Part shown: piece by piece, positions 8,324 through 18,277 of the stretch
Layout of the letters: each line of letters opens with the position of its first letter
Numbering within the stretch: the stretch's first letter is position 1
NCBI GenBank assembly: GCA_027459505.1
Contig: DAIDIE010000020.1
Location: 62,001 to 126,000, forward strand
DNA from: Acidobacteriota bacterium
GTDB lineage: Bacteria; Acidobacteriota; Terriglobia; Terriglobales; SCQP01
DNA: 64,000 bases
Direction of reading: 5' to 3'
Notes under the pieces: model-generated
The model's input: the letters and a program-made list of their open reading frames with translations, nothing else
Databases searched by the model: none
Told to the model about the DNA's origin: nothing
Translations under genes and position numbers: made by a program

Positions 8324-9151
8324 ATGGCGCAGAACCGGCGGAATTCAGAAGCGGCCACACGCTCCAGGCCCCGTGAAAGCGGGACAGCCGCGCCCGAGGC
8401 TGCTTCCCGTGGGAAAGCCCGTCCCAGTAAAGCCGCAAGCTGGGAAGTTCTGCAGAAGCGTCTGGGCGTGAAATTCAACAATGCGGAGCTCCTCTACCAG
8501 GCGCTGACGCACAGCTCCTGGTGCGCCGATCGTCATGCCAAGCGCAACGATGCTGGGCAGGTGCGCGACTATGAGGTGCTGGAGTTTCTGGGTGACGCGG
8601 TTTTGGGGCTGCGCGCCAGCGAGCGGCTCATGCAAACGTTTCCCGACAGTGGGGAAGGCGCCTTGACCAGAAGCCGATCCTGGCTGGTCAGCGCCCGGCA
8701 TTTGACCAAGGTGGCGCGCGAGTTGCAGCTGGGCGCATTCCTTCGGCTCAGTCACGGCGAAGAAGCAATTGGCGGACGGGACAAGGAACGCATTCTGGCC
8801 AATGTTATGGAAGCGGTTATCGGCGCCATCCACCTCGACGCGGGCTATGCCGTAGCCGCCCGCTTCATTGATCGCTTCATCCTGAGCGATCTGGAAAAGG
8901 GAACGGCGCCGGCGCGCCTGGACGAGTTCAGTTATAAGTCGGCGTTGCAGGAGTGGGCGCACAAAGAGGGGCTGGCTTTGCCCAGGTACCGTTTGCTGCA
9001 GAGCACTGGCCCGGAACATCAAAAGCTGTTTCTGGTGGAAGTGAGCGCTGGCGATTGTCGCGCCGAGGCCAGCGCGAATACCAAAAAACAGGCCGAGCAA
9101 TGGGCCGCCAAAGGCGCGCTGCGGGCCCTGGGCGTCATCGAGGCCGACTGA
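8324..9151 (+). CDS. rnc: Ribonuclease III
   Basis: 275 residues. The catalytic domain (about residues 40-190) has the signature LEFLGDAVLG, with the metal-binding Glu and Asp. A double-stranded RNA-binding domain follows (from about 205: FSYKSALQEWA ... NTKKQAEQWAAKGAL). It cleaves double-stranded RNA in rRNA processing and RNA turnover. In the second metal-binding patch, ILANVMEA has Asn where the Escherichia coli enzyme has Asp114; the Glu is kept. I believe this is common in the phylum. A basic, disordered N-terminus of ~35 residues precedes the domain. The ATG at 8324 has GGAG upstream. Confidence 0.93.
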   Translation: MAQNRRNSEAATRSRPRESGTAAPEAASRGKARPSKAASWEVLQKRLGVKFNNAELLYQALTHSSWCADRHAKRNDAGQVRDYEVLEFLGDAVLGLRASERLMQTFPDSGEGALTRSRSWLVSARHLTKVARELQLGAFLRLSHGEEAIGGRDKERILANVMEAVIGAIHLDAGYAVAARFIDRFILSDLEKGTAPARLDEFSYKSALQEWAHKEGLALPRYRLLQSTGPEHQKLFLVEVSAGDCRAEASANTKKQAEQWAAKGALRALGVIEAD

Positions 9152-9286
9152 AATCCGGCGGCGGTCTGGCTGGCGCCGGCGCCGCTTTTTGCCCCAACGG
9201 CTTGCTGCCATCCCCTGCTAAACTGGATGCTTAGTGGCGCGGCGGGCTGCGCGCCGGGATCTATTTACGTTAAAGAGCCTCAACTG

Positions 9287-10096
9287 GTGACGAACTCCAA
9301 ACCGCAACCCCCAGCTTCACCGGAAACGGAAAAGCGACAGCCGCTCCCGGAGAGTTTCTTCCGCGTGTGGATCCCAACGCTCGTCTCGGCGTTGTTTATC
9401 ATCACCTTCATCTTGCAGGCGTTTGAAATTCCATCGGCATCGATGGAGCGCACACTGCTGATCGGTGATCACCTGCTGGTGGACCGGGTAAGGTTTTCGC
9501 CACCGACCGGGTTGGGCGCTTTCATGCCTTACCGTCCGCTGCGTGATGGCGATATCGTCGTCTTCATGTCGGTCATCCAGCCCGGCTTGCATCTGGTCAA
9601 GCGCGTGGTTGGCGTGCCTGGCGATCGCCTGCACTTGAAAGACAAGGTTCTTTACCGCAATGGAGTGGCGGTGAAGGAGCCGTATGCGGAGCCGTACCCG
9701 GTTGATTGTGACGAAGGGAGCGCCGCTCCCGATCCTGCCCGGGATGATTGGCCCGACGGCGGCCCTCTGGATGAGGCCACGCCGGAGTGGCAGATCGAGC
9801 AGCAGCAGTACATTCACAACGGCGATCTGGTCGTGCCGCCGGGCCATTACTTCATGATGGGCGACAACCGCTTGTGCTCGTTCGATTCCCGCTATTTTGG
9901 CCTGGTTCCCGAGCGCAATATCATTGGCCGTCCGCTGCTGGTGTACTGGTCGTACCATAGTCTTCACCCCACCCGCGACTACGGCGACGGGGAGAACGCC
10001 CGGCCCTTCTCCGAAAAAGTCGAAGGGTTTTTCTCCGTGCTCTTCCATTTCCCGGTGCGGACGCGCTGGGGACGCACGCTGCACCTGGTGCGCTGA
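9287..10096 (+). CDS. lepB: Signal peptidase I
   Basis: A type I leader peptidase that cuts signal peptides from secreted proteins at the outer face of the inner membrane. One membrane segment (WIPTLVSALFIITFILQAF) is followed by the catalytic Ser52 (SASMERT) and general base Lys105 (HLVKRVVG), counting from the GTG at 9287. The box MGDNRLCSFDSRYFG is present. An acidic insertion of about 45 residues sits between the catalytic domain strands, as in other acidobacteria. An ATG at 9227 in the same frame would add 20 residues; neither start has a strong ribosome-binding site. The next gene begins 6 bases after the stop. Confidence 0.92.
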   Translation: MTNSKPQPPASPETEKRQPLPESFFRVWIPTLVSALFIITFILQAFEIPSASMERTLLIGDHLLVDRVRFSPPTGLGAFMPYRPLRDGDIVVFMSVIQPGLHLVKRVVGVPGDRLHLKDKVLYRNGVAVKEPYAEPYPVDCDEGSAAPDPARDDWPDGGPLDEATPEWQIEQQQYIHNGDLVVPPGHYFMMGDNRLCSFDSRYFGLVPERNIIGRPLLVYWSYHSLHPTRDYGDGENARPFSEKVEGFFSVLFHFPVRTRWGRTLHLVR

Positions 10097-10102
10097 GCCG
10101 AG

Positions 10103-12634
10103 GTGAACTTGAGCAAACGCGAGGCTATCTGGTGGGCTGTGGTGGTGCTGGTCGCATTGCCGCTGATCGTCCCCAGCTTTACGCTGCACAAGGAAAAAGG
10201 CCGTATTCTGGCCACGGTTTCCGGCGCATTGGGACGTGAGGTGAGCGCCAGCGCGGTGCACCTGGTGCTGTTCCCCTGGCCGGGATTCAAGCTGGTCGAC
10301 GTGCGCGTGGCCGGCGGTCCCGCCTTTGGCGAAAGCGACATGATGCGTGCCGGAGATGCGGTGGCGACGGTTCGCCTGTGGTCGCTGTTGGGCGGACAAT
10401 TGGAGTTTTCCAGTGTGCGTCTGGATGACGCCGATCTGAATCTGGTGCGCAACGCCGGCGGCGCCTGGAACTTCTCCTCGTTTTTGGACCGTACCGCCGC
10501 GGGCATGCCGCAGCTGCGGCCCACGAACGCCGCTCCTGCCCTGCATCAGCCCCGTTTCCCGTATCTGGAAGTGCGCGATGCGCGCGTGAACTTCACGCTG
10601 GGAATGGAACGGCAACGCTTTTATCTAAGCAACGTGAATGCCTCCCTTGCACTGGAGGGAGGGCGCTGGCGCTTCGAGGCCGATTTTCAGCCGGAACGCA
10701 CCGACCTGACCGATCTGAACCTCTCCGACATGGGGACGGTTCAGGTCAACGGCTATGTGCAGGCGGCGCGCCGTTCTTTTCGCGACCTGCCTTTTGATCT
10801 CTCCATCAGCTTGCGGCATTCTTATCTCGCGGCCTCCTCGGCGCTGCTGCTTGGGGAATCGGGCGGAGTAGATGGTGTCGTCGATATACAGTCGCGGGTG
10901 CGCGGCTCCGGGCAACAGTTTCAAATCTCCGGCAACTTTCAGGCACAGTCGGTCCGGCGCTGGGATCTGCTGCCTCCCATGGTCACTGTTCACGGCAGTT
11001 TTGCGGCGAATTACTTCCCCGGCACTGACCTGCTGACCATTCAACATTTCGGCGATCCCGGCTATCACGCCCTCTCGCTGCAGGGCGAGGTGCGGCACCT
11101 GTTGACGCATCCGCAGCCACAGTTAGGGCTCGCGGTGCGCAACCTGCCGGCCAGCGATCTTTTGATTGCGGCGCGCGCCGTGAAGAGCGATCTGCCGCGC
11201 GATCTTAGCGCCTCGGGCAGCGTCCAGGGCAAGGCCGCCATTACCGGCTGGAGCAGTTTGTTTCCGGCGGGGAGTGGGCAGTTTCAGTTTTCAGCCATGC
11301 GGTTGGCTTTTGCCGGCAACCGCCTGGATCTACCGCTTTTCGGTGTGCAGTGGTCCGCCAAGGGTTTGCAAACGGGGCCGGTTGTGGCGCATCTCCAGCT
11401 CAACTCCGCCAAGGCTCTCGCGGTGCCGCTAACGTTTCAGGCGCAATCCGATAGCAAGGGCTATGCGCTGCAGGTGCGCAGCCCAGCGGTGGACGGGAAC
11501 GCGCTGCGTGTAGCTGGGGAGTTTTTCGGGCTGCACTCGCCGATCCCTTCCGGCTTGCAGGGCGTGGCCAATCAGGATTGGTCCCTGGCTGGCAGCTGGC
11601 AGAACTTCCGCAACCCGATCTGGACAGGCAGTGCGAACTGGGTGAATGCCACCTTTCACTCCTCCAGCTTGCCGGTGCCGGTTGAACTCTCCGATTTTCA
11701 ATTGACGGCCAGTGGTGTGAACGCCCTGGCACGCTTTAATGCGCGCTTTGCCGGGGCGGCCTGGACGGGAACCTTGCGCCGCGGCCAGCTTCCCCCGAAC
11801 CTCGCGCCATCTGCCCGCGCCCGGCAGACACGGAGAGCGAAAGAATCCCGCGCCGCGCGCGCGGCCCGGACCATCCCCACATCCGCGTCTGCTTCGGACA
11901 CGACCTGGAATCTCTCGCTACTGACTCCGCATTTGCCGGTGCCGCTCTTGCTGCAGTCGTTCAAGCCCGCCTCGCGGCATGTGCTGCCCGCCTGGCTTGA
12001 ACCGCAGTCGATGGTTCACCTGTTGCCACTGGGTTTGCAATTTAACCTGCGCTTGCAGGCCGGGGTAGCCGATTGGGGCAGGTTGAAAGGGCCCTTGGAT
12101 GCCCAGGTCAGTTCCGACGGAAAGAACTGGCAGCTCTCCCATTTGATCTGGAAAGACCGCTCCGCGGTGATAACCGCTCAAGGTAAGGTAAGGGGCGGCG
12201 AGGTGGACCTTTCCGGGAACTTCACCGGCCTTCCCTTACCGGAGCTGCTGAACGGTAAGAATCTGAATGGGCAGGTCAGCGCCAGCTTTCAATTCAGCGG
12301 CGACGCGCTGCTTGCGGCGCCAGCTCAAGTGAGTGGTGTCGCGAATATACGGTACGGCAGCATTCGCAACCTGAAATGGGGGCGCGGGATATTCCGCTTC
12401 CGTTCGTTCTCCGCTCCCTATACCTGGACGCCCAGCGGCATCATCCTGGGGCAGGGCAGGGTGGTGGTGGCAGCGAAGAAGTACACGGTGAGCGGCTCAG
12501 TGCAGCCCGCCTCCGTGGACGTCATGCTGCAGAACGGCAGCACCAACCGCCACTTGGGCGGCTCCATGCTGCAGCCACGCTGGCTGGCCGTTTCGGTGAA
12601 GAACGCCAGCCCCGCCGCCAAATCCACAAAGTAA
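10103..12634 (+). CDS. AsmA-family protein
   Basis: 843 residues with one N-terminal membrane segment (WWAVVVLVALPLIVPSF) and a long, mostly beta-strand periplasmic part. The N-terminus fits AsmA: conversion of GREVSASAVHLVLFPWPGFKLVDVRV and VRLDDADLNLVRNAGGAWNFSS-type strands. AsmA/TamB-like proteins form lipid-transport bridges or aid outer-membrane assembly. It starts with GTG six bases after lepB, so the two are coupled. The middle holds a basic, low-complexity stretch near residues 570-595 (ARQTRRAKESRAARAARTI), which is likely a disordered linker. Confidence 0.8.
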   Translation: MNLSKREAIWWAVVVLVALPLIVPSFTLHKEKGRILATVSGALGREVSASAVHLVLFPWPGFKLVDVRVAGGPAFGESDMMRAGDAVATVRLWSLLGGQLEFSSVRLDDADLNLVRNAGGAWNFSSFLDRTAAGMPQLRPTNAAPALHQPRFPYLEVRDARVNFTLGMERQRFYLSNVNASLALEGGRWRFEADFQPERTDLTDLNLSDMGTVQVNGYVQAARRSFRDLPFDLSISLRHSYLAASSALLLGESGGVDGVVDIQSRVRGSGQQFQISGNFQAQSVRRWDLLPPMVTVHGSFAANYFPGTDLLTIQHFGDPGYHALSLQGEVRHLLTHPQPQLGLAVRNLPASDLLIAARAVKSDLPRDLSASGSVQGKAAITGWSSLFPAGSGQFQFSAMRLAFAGNRLDLPLFGVQWSAKGLQTGPVVAHLQLNSAKALAVPLTFQAQSDSKGYALQVRSPAVDGNALRVAGEFFGLHSPIPSGLQGVANQDWSLAGSWQNFRNPIWTGSANWVNATFHSSSLPVPVELSDFQLTASGVNALARFNARFAGAAWTGTLRRGQLPPNLAPSARARQTRRAKESRAARAARTIPTSASASDTTWNLSLLTPHLPVPLLLQSFKPASRHVLPAWLEPQSMVHLLPLGLQFNLRLQAGVADWGRLKGPLDAQVSSDGKNWQLSHLIWKDRSAVITAQGKVRGGEVDLSGNFTGLPLPELLNGKNLNGQVSASFQFSGDALLAAPAQVSGVANIRYGSIRNLKWGRGIFRFRSFSAPYTWTPSGIILGQGRVVVAAKKYTVSGSVQPASVDVMLQNGSTNRHLGGSMLQPRWLAVSVKNASPAAKSTK

Positions 12635-12696
12635 GTGGAACTGGGGCCTTTGCCGTGCATCTATTACGGAGGCGAGAAAAACGCGCTTCCCTCTCC

Positions 12697-13329
12697 ATGA
12701 AACAGTTTGGCCCCATTGCGTTCATGCTGTTGCTGCCTTTCGGCTTTCATGGGCTCCAAGTGGCACAAGGGAGCGCCACAGCCGAGCAGACTTCCACCCC
12801 GGCGACGGAGGCCGCCGCCCTGGCCGCCTTTCGTGCGCAGCTTGCAACCATCCGGCACAATGAAGTCACACCCCCGCCGCATAGCCCGGTGGTGCTGCAG
12901 TCCAGTGGTGTGGACGCTTGGCTTGCCGGTCCCGGACAGAAAAAGCTGCCGGCGGGCGTCAGCCAGGTGCGATTGTGGTCCGGGCCCGGGATGATTCACG
13001 GAAGCGCCCTAGTCGATTTCGATCAGGTGCACAAAGCCCACCCCAATTCCAACCCGTTGGTGGAGGCGATGTTGGAGTCGCTGTTTACGGGCGTGCATCA
13101 GGTGGGGGCGACGGCGCGGGTAGACTCGCCTAGCGCACCGAAGGCGCAGTTGACCATCACTCAGGTCACGCTGGATGGTCAGGCGATTCCTTCCGGACTG
13201 ATCGATGCGGCCATTGCCGCGTTCGTCACTCCTCATCACCCCGATATCCGCCGCACCTTTCAGGTTTCGCTGCCACGCCATGTGCGCCAGGTGGAGGTGC
13301 GCCACAACCAGGTTGTGCTGCAATATTGA
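12697..13329 (+). CDS. Exported hypothetical protein, possibly DUF2993-like
   Basis: 210 residues with a signal peptide (MKQFGPIAFMLLLPFGFHG). The mature part is beta-rich with conserved-looking stretches TITQVTLDGQAIPSGLIDAAI and a C-terminal VRQVEVRHNQVVLQY. The VTLDGQ..P pattern recalls LmeA/DUF2993 lipid-binding proteins, but I cannot confirm this. It lies between an AsmA-like gene and uvrB on the same strand and ends 12 bases before uvrB. GGAGG at 12668 is too far from the ATG; GTG at 12655 is an alternative start. Confidence 0.6.
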   Translation: MKQFGPIAFMLLLPFGFHGLQVAQGSATAEQTSTPATEAAALAAFRAQLATIRHNEVTPPPHSPVVLQSSGVDAWLAGPGQKKLPAGVSQVRLWSGPGMIHGSALVDFDQVHKAHPNSNPLVEAMLESLFTGVHQVGATARVDSPSAPKAQLTITQVTLDGQAIPSGLIDAAIAAFVTPHHPDIRRTFQVSLPRHVRQVEVRHNQVVLQY

Positions 13330-13341
13330 AACGGGAGTGAG

Positions 13342-15360
13342 TTGGCCGCCGGCCAGTCCGCCGATCAGAACCCAGCCATGCCATTCAAGCTTGTCAGCGA
13401 TTATCAACCGCGTGGAGATCAAGGCGCCGCCATCGCCTCGCTGGTGGCCGGTGTGCGGCAGAGTGAGCCGCATCAGGTTCTGCTCGGGGTTACTGGTTCC
13501 GGCAAGACCTACACCATGGCCAGCGTGATCGCCGAACTGGGCCGCCCCGCGCTGGTGCTGGCGCATAACAAGACGTTGGCGGCGCAGCTCTACCACGAGT
13601 TCAAGAGCTTCTTTCCGGAAAACGCGGTGGAGTACTTTGTCTCCTACTACGACTACTACCAGCCGGAAGCCTACATCCCCGCCGCCGACACCTACATTGA
13701 AAAGGAATCCACCATCAATGATGAATTGGACAAGCTGCGTCTGTCGGCGACGCGCTCCCTGTTCGAGCGCCCGGACTGCATTATCGTCGCCTCCGTCTCC
13801 TGTATTTATGGGATTGGGTCCCCCGAGGCTTATTACGGCATGCTGCTGGTGATCGAGAAGGGGCAGAAGATCCGGCGCGAGGAGATTCTGCGCAAGCTGG
13901 TCGATATCCTCTACGAACGCAACGACGTCGACTTCAAACGGGGAACCTTCCGCGTGCGCGGCGATGTGATCGAGCTGTTGCCCTCTTACGAGGACTATGC
14001 GGTCCGCATTGAGATGTTCGGCAATGAGATTGACAGCATCGCGCAAGTCGATCCGTTAACCGGCCAGGTGCGGCAGAAAATGAACCGGCTGACGGTCTAT
14101 CCGAAAAGCCATTACGTGATCACGCCGCAAGCCCGCGACCGCGCCCTGGAATCGATCATGGAGGAGTTGCACTGGTGGAAGCCGCAACTGGTGCAGCGCG
14201 GCAAGCTGGTGGAGGCGCAGCGGCTGGAGCAGCGCACCCGCTTCGATCTCGAGATGATCCGCGAGATCGGCTACTGTCACGGCGTGGAGAACTACTCGCG
14301 TCATTTCACCGGGCGCCAGCCCGGCGAACCGCCTCCGACCTTGCTGGACTACCTGCCTTCCAACGCGATGATCTTTATCGACGAGAGCCATCAGACTATC
14401 CCGCAGGTGCGCGGCATGTTCAACGGTGACCGGGCGCGCAAGACGACGCTGGTCGAGTACGGCTTCCGTCTGCCTTCGGCCATGGATAACCGTCCGCTGA
14501 CGTTTGCGGAGTTCGAACAGCGCATGCCGCAGGCGGTCTACGTTTCCGCCACTCCCAGCGAGTACGAGCTGCGCAAGAGCTCCGGGGTGTTTGTCGAGCA
14601 GGTCATTCGTCCCACCGGGCTGCTGGACCCGCAAGTCGAGGTGCGCGGCAGCCGCGGGCAGATCGATGACCTGTTGCAGGCCATCCGCGAGCGCGTGAAA
14701 AACGGGCAGCGCGTGCTGGTTACCACACTGACCAAGCGCATGGCCGAAGATCTGGCGGAATATTACGGGGAAGTGGGCGTACGCTGCCGCTACATGCACA
14801 GCGAAATCGAAACCCTGGAGCGCATCAAGATTCTGCGCGACCTGCGGCGCGGCGAGTTCGACGTTTTGATTGGCATCAACCTGCTGCGTGAAGGACTCGA
14901 CCTGCCGGAAGTTTCCCTGGTGGCGATTCTCGACGCCGATAAGGAGGGCTTCCTGCGTTCGACCGGGTCGCTGATCCAGACGATTGGCCGGGCGGCGCGG
15001 CACGTTGAGGGGCGCGCCATTCTTTACGCCGACACCATGACCGACTCGATGAAGCGCGCCATTTCGGAAACCGAGCGGCGCCGTCAGATTCAGGCGGCCT
15101 ACAACGCGGAAAACGGCATCGTGCCACGTAGCGTCTCGCGGGCTTTGGATGTCGCCCTGGTCGGCGCGGGTGCGGAAACGGCGGCGCCCGCGGAGCTGGA
15201 CTTCGATCTCGATGGCCTGAGTTCGCAGGAAGAGCTCGACAAGATGATGGCGCGCATGGAGGCGGAGATGCGCCAGGCCGCCGCCCGCTTCGACTTTGAA
15301 CGCGCCGCCAAGCTGCGCGACCAGTTGGCGGGGCTGCGCGAAAAGCGCATTGCCGTCTAA
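13342..15360 (+). CDS. uvrB: Excinuclease ABC subunit B
   Basis: The damage-verifying helicase subunit of nucleotide excision repair, full length at 672 residues. Walker A GVTGSGKT, the beta-hairpin region [16 protein letters not shown]-like box FIDESHQT, helicase motifs ATPSEYEL and [25 protein letters not shown], and a C-terminal UVR domain ([29 protein letters not shown]) are all visible. A TTG at 13342 has GGGAG at good spacing; the ATG at 13378 (MPFKLVSDY), where homology starts, lacks a ribosome-binding site. Confidence 0.97.
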   Translation: MAAGQSADQNPAMPFKLVSDYQPRGDQGAAIASLVAGVRQSEPHQVLLGVTGSGKTYTMASVIAELGRPALVLAHNKTLAAQLYHEFKSFFPENAVEYFVSYYDYYQPEAYIPAADTYIEKESTINDELDKLRLSATRSLFERPDCIIVASVSCIYGIGSPEAYYGMLLVIEKGQKIRREEILRKLVDILYERNDVDFKRGTFRVRGDVIELLPSYEDYAVRIEMFGNEIDSIAQVDPLTGQVRQKMNRLTVYPKSHYVITPQARDRALESIMEELHWWKPQLVQRGKLVEAQRLEQRTRFDLEMIREIGYCHGVENYSRHFTGRQPGEPPPTLLDYLPSNAMIFIDESHQTIPQVRGMFNGDRARKTTLVEYGFRLPSAMDNRPLTFAEFEQRMPQAVYVSATPSEYELRKSSGVFVEQVIRPTGLLDPQVEVRGSRGQIDDLLQAIRERVKNGQRVLVTTLTKRMAEDLAEYYGEVGVRCRYMHSEIETLERIKILRDLRRGEFDVLIGINLLREGLDLPEVSLVAILDADKEGFLRSTGSLIQTIGRAARHVEGRAILYADTMTDSMKRAISETERRRQIQAAYNAENGIVPRSVSRALDVALVGAGAETAAPAELDFDLDGLSSQEELDKMMARMEAEMRQAAARFDFERAAKLRDQLAGLREKRIAV

Positions 15361-15388
15361 ACTGTCAGCGCTCTCAATTTTTTCCGCG

Positions 15389-18166
15389 CTAGCGGGGCGC
15401 CTTCGGCAGCGACAGTAAATTCGCCAGCATGCGATATGCGCCGGGAACTCCCTGCGGCAGCTCGCGATAGAGCGCGTAATTCTGGATCACGTAGATACCC
15501 TTGCCATAGCGCGCGAACAGCAGGCCACCAAGCTGTGCGGTTTGTCCGGGGTCGTGGGTGCTCAACAATGGAACATATTGCGGCGCCCACTTGACCAGAA
15601 AACGCGCGCCCCGCTGCTCCACCCAGTTGTTGAAATCGCTCTCTGTAATCTTGTTGGGGAAGGTGAAAAGCGGGTTTTGCGGATGCAGGATGAGCACCGG
15701 CGCGGTCTCGTCAGTCTCCGCCGGGGCATTGCCCATGGAGTAGGGATAAGGGCCGTAGTTGTGGTCGAATTCCCAGGTGTTGTACTGCACGATCAACACC
15801 CCTCCGCGGTGGACGTAATCAAGCAGGCGGGCATTGTAGGCGCGCACGTCCGGCCGTGCGGCATAGGCGCGCACCCCGAGCATAATTTCATCGAACTGGT
15901 TCAGGTTCGCCGTGGCCAGCGCCTCGGGGCTAAGAAGCACAGGCTGCACGCCCAATTGCCGGATAGCATCCGGGACGGAATCACCTGAACCCATCACGTA
16001 TGCCACTCGCAATCCGGGCGCGACGCGCACCGGAATTTGTTCAATCATCTGCCGGGCGGCACGGTAAAACGGGTAAGGACGAATGCCGGCATAGCCGACC
16101 AGACGATAACCTTCGGTGAAGGTTTCTCCCTGGCAGGGAGCACTCTGGCAAGTCACGGTGGCTTGAATGCCGCCGTCGGGAAAGCCCGTGGCGCGCACGC
16201 GGAAGCTCAACCGCTTTTCGGGCATGTTGTGATCGAGGGTGATAATCGCCGCGGCCGGACTCGCCGTCCATCCCGGCGGTAGCCGCAAGCGAACCTGGGT
16301 ACGGATCTCCCGCGGCAAATTGCTGCGGACAATGACCGCGGTGGTGAAAACTCCGTGTTTCGACGCGGCAGGCAGGATACGGAAGCGCCGCGGAAAGCGT
16401 ATCGAAAGCGCGGGTGCGGCAATGAGCGGATTCAACACTTGGCCTTGGCCGGTTTCATGATGACTTGTGAGCACAACCCGGCGGAGCGGGACGGTGACGC
16501 CGTCTACCATGACGTTGACAGTGGCAAACAGCGGGTACGGGGCAAACGGGCGCAGGCGATACGGTGTTGCGGGTATCTGATACCACGACTGCTCGACGCT
16601 GGTGCGCGGAGCCCAATAGGGTCGTGTCAGGATCAGGTGCTTAGGCGCGGTAACCTGAAAACGCCAGCGTTGCGTGTTTCCCGCACTGTGGTGGCTTTCT
16701 GTGGGAAAAGGCAGCACGCTCCAGTGTTGCGGACGGGAGGCATGGACACTGCCTAGCTTTACGGAGCTGACCTCCAGCGGTTGGCTGGCTTCCACCGAGA
16801 CCTGAACTCCGAAGCGCTGAGCTGGCGAGACGGTCTGGATGGTGCCGGGCCATTGAAAGCGTGCCCACGGGCCAGCGGGCAGCTTGGCCGGCATTACGAT
16901 CGGATGGATCTCAATTCCCAGTACGTCGGCAATGGCCTGAGCGCACTCGTCCTGCTTGATTTGGAGTTCGTAGGCAACGTCCAGCGCGGCGTTTTTCGCA
17001 TTCGCGTCCCCGCGGGAGGTTTGGGCTAGCTGCCGTAGGCGTGCCGCAAGCTGACGGAATTGGGAAAGGGCTCCGGCAAGCTTAGCGGCCGACTGGAGGG
17101 AATCTCCGCTGAAGTATTGGGCTTGCGCTGTGGCAATACGGCTCTCGACATCGGTGAGGGAGGATGCGAGCCACGACGCGCCGGTGGTGTTGCCTTTCGC
17201 CGGGGAGTTAGACGGCAGCCAGGCGGCAAGAGCGGTCAGTTTGGTATTGATGCCCTGAAAGAAACCGGATTCGCGGTTCGAACTTGGCTGCGGTGATACC
17301 CGCTGGTAACAGGACGGGTAAGAGCCCAGCTTGGCAATGCTGCCTCCACCGTACTGGCTGAGTTGACTCCACCAGCCGAGACGGGCGATTTCGATAGCGC
17401 GGTAGCCGGTGGTGGGATCGGCGGAATCTTCATCGATACGCACATTGCATGGCTCATTGTGGGCAATATTGCCGGCATAGAGCTTGCGCGGTTGCCAGGG
17501 GCGGAGGCCCTCGTAAAGCTGCTGGGGAAAGGCGTGCGGGTCACCTGCAAGTGCAAATGCCTGGCGCGCAACCACGCCGGAATACTGGTGATTAGCATGG
17601 CCGTCGCGGGGCGCGCCCTGGAAACGGGCAATCACCACCAGTGGCCGGAAAAGGCGAATGGCGCGCACCGTCTCTTCCAAGCCGCGCTGCATGGTCCACT
17701 TCTGAACGGATTCCTTGAGCGTCTTGGAGAACCCGTAATCAATGAGATTGCTGAAGAGCTGTGCGCCGGCGCTGCCGCCGGTCTCATCGGCGTTGTAGGA
17801 GTGCAGTCCGTAGAAGCGGTCGGAATCGAGGAGCTCTCTGGTGCGGAGGACACCGAGCGCGTCGAAATAGTCGCCGGACATGACGTTCTGGCCGCCCTCG
17901 CCCCGTGTGAGGGTGAGCAGGCCCATGCGCACGCCCTGGAAGCGGCTTTCCAGCACCAGCATGCCGCCGTCCTCATCGTCGGGATGGGCGGTCACATGCA
18001 GAGCGCTGGCAATGGTCTGCAACTGCCGGAAATCGCGCAGCACGGCGGCGCGGCCACGATCCAGCGGCAAGGGACGGCTATCCGGTGCGGGAAAGTTGTT
18101 GGAGGCGGAAAGACTCAGTGTGAGTGACAAAAACAGTGTGAAGCGAAGCCAACGGGAAGTGCGCAT
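15389..18166 (-). CDS. Exported PIG-L family deacetylase, large multidomain
   Basis: 925 residues with a signal peptide. The N-terminal domain is a LmbE/PIG-L zinc-dependent N-acetylglucosamine deacetylase: AHPDDED (about residue 60) and the downstream DGHANHQYSG His pair bind zinc. The middle (about 400-670) is beta-sandwich-like. The C-terminal ~200 residues resemble a type 1 glutamine amidotransferase-like fold (FDEIMLGVRAYAA, LLDYVHRGGVLIVQYNT). Acidobacteria and Bacteroidetes carry many such exported PIG-L proteins, presumed to act on glycans or peptidoglycan-derived sugars. It converges with uvrB with 28 bases between. Substrate not known. Confidence 0.85.
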   Translation of the reverse strand: MRTSRWLRFTLFLSLTLSLSASNNFPAPDSRPLPLDRGRAAVLRDFRQLQTIASALHVTAHPDDEDGGMLVLESRFQGVRMGLLTLTRGEGGQNVMSGDYFDALGVLRTRELLDSDRFYGLHSYNADETGGSAGAQLFSNLIDYGFSKTLKESVQKWTMQRGLEETVRAIRLFRPLVVIARFQGAPRDGHANHQYSGVVARQAFALAGDPHAFPQQLYEGLRPWQPRKLYAGNIAHNEPCNVRIDEDSADPTTGYRAIEIARLGWWSQLSQYGGGSIAKLGSYPSCYQRVSPQPSSNRESGFFQGINTKLTALAAWLPSNSPAKGNTTGASWLASSLTDVESRIATAQAQYFSGDSLQSAAKLAGALSQFRQLAARLRQLAQTSRGDANAKNAALDVAYELQIKQDECAQAIADVLGIEIHPIVMPAKLPAGPWARFQWPGTIQTVSPAQRFGVQVSVEASQPLEVSSVKLGSVHASRPQHWSVLPFPTESHHSAGNTQRWRFQVTAPKHLILTRPYWAPRTSVEQSWYQIPATPYRLRPFAPYPLFATVNVMVDGVTVPLRRVVLTSHHETGQGQVLNPLIAAPALSIRFPRRFRILPAASKHGVFTTAVIVRSNLPREIRTQVRLRLPPGWTASPAAAIITLDHNMPEKRLSFRVRATGFPDGGIQATVTCQSAPCQGETFTEGYRLVGYAGIRPYPFYRAARQMIEQIPVRVAPGLRVAYVMGSGDSVPDAIRQLGVQPVLLSPEALATANLNQFDEIMLGVRAYAARPDVRAYNARLLDYVHRGGVLIVQYNTWEFDHNYGPYPYSMGNAPAETDETAPVLILHPQNPLFTFPNKITESDFNNWVEQRGARFLVKWAPQYVPLLSTHDPGQTAQLGGLLFARYGKGIYVIQNYALYRELPQGVPGAYRMLANLLSLPKAPR

Positions 18167-18277
18167 CGTGTTCAGCCGGAACTGCGAAAAAGATATTATC
18201 GCAGGCCAAGCTGCATCAGCGCGCCTGAAGTTTTTAGGGGTGCTCGTGAGCGGTGGACCAAGATCAGCCGGATCGAT

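Noticed and set aside
9287-9297. GTGACGAACTC, 11 of 15 bases of the palindrome arm at 4114-4128
   Set aside because: Falls in the lepB start region with no second arm nearby; taken as coincidence.
9317-10615. 432-codon minus-strand open frame over lepB and asmA
   Set aside because: Shadow frame; no domain, and both plus-strand genes are certain.
15361-15388. Terminator between uvrB and the PIG-L gene
   Set aside because: AGCGC/GCGCT with a T-run in the loop gives only a 5-bp stem; too weak to call.
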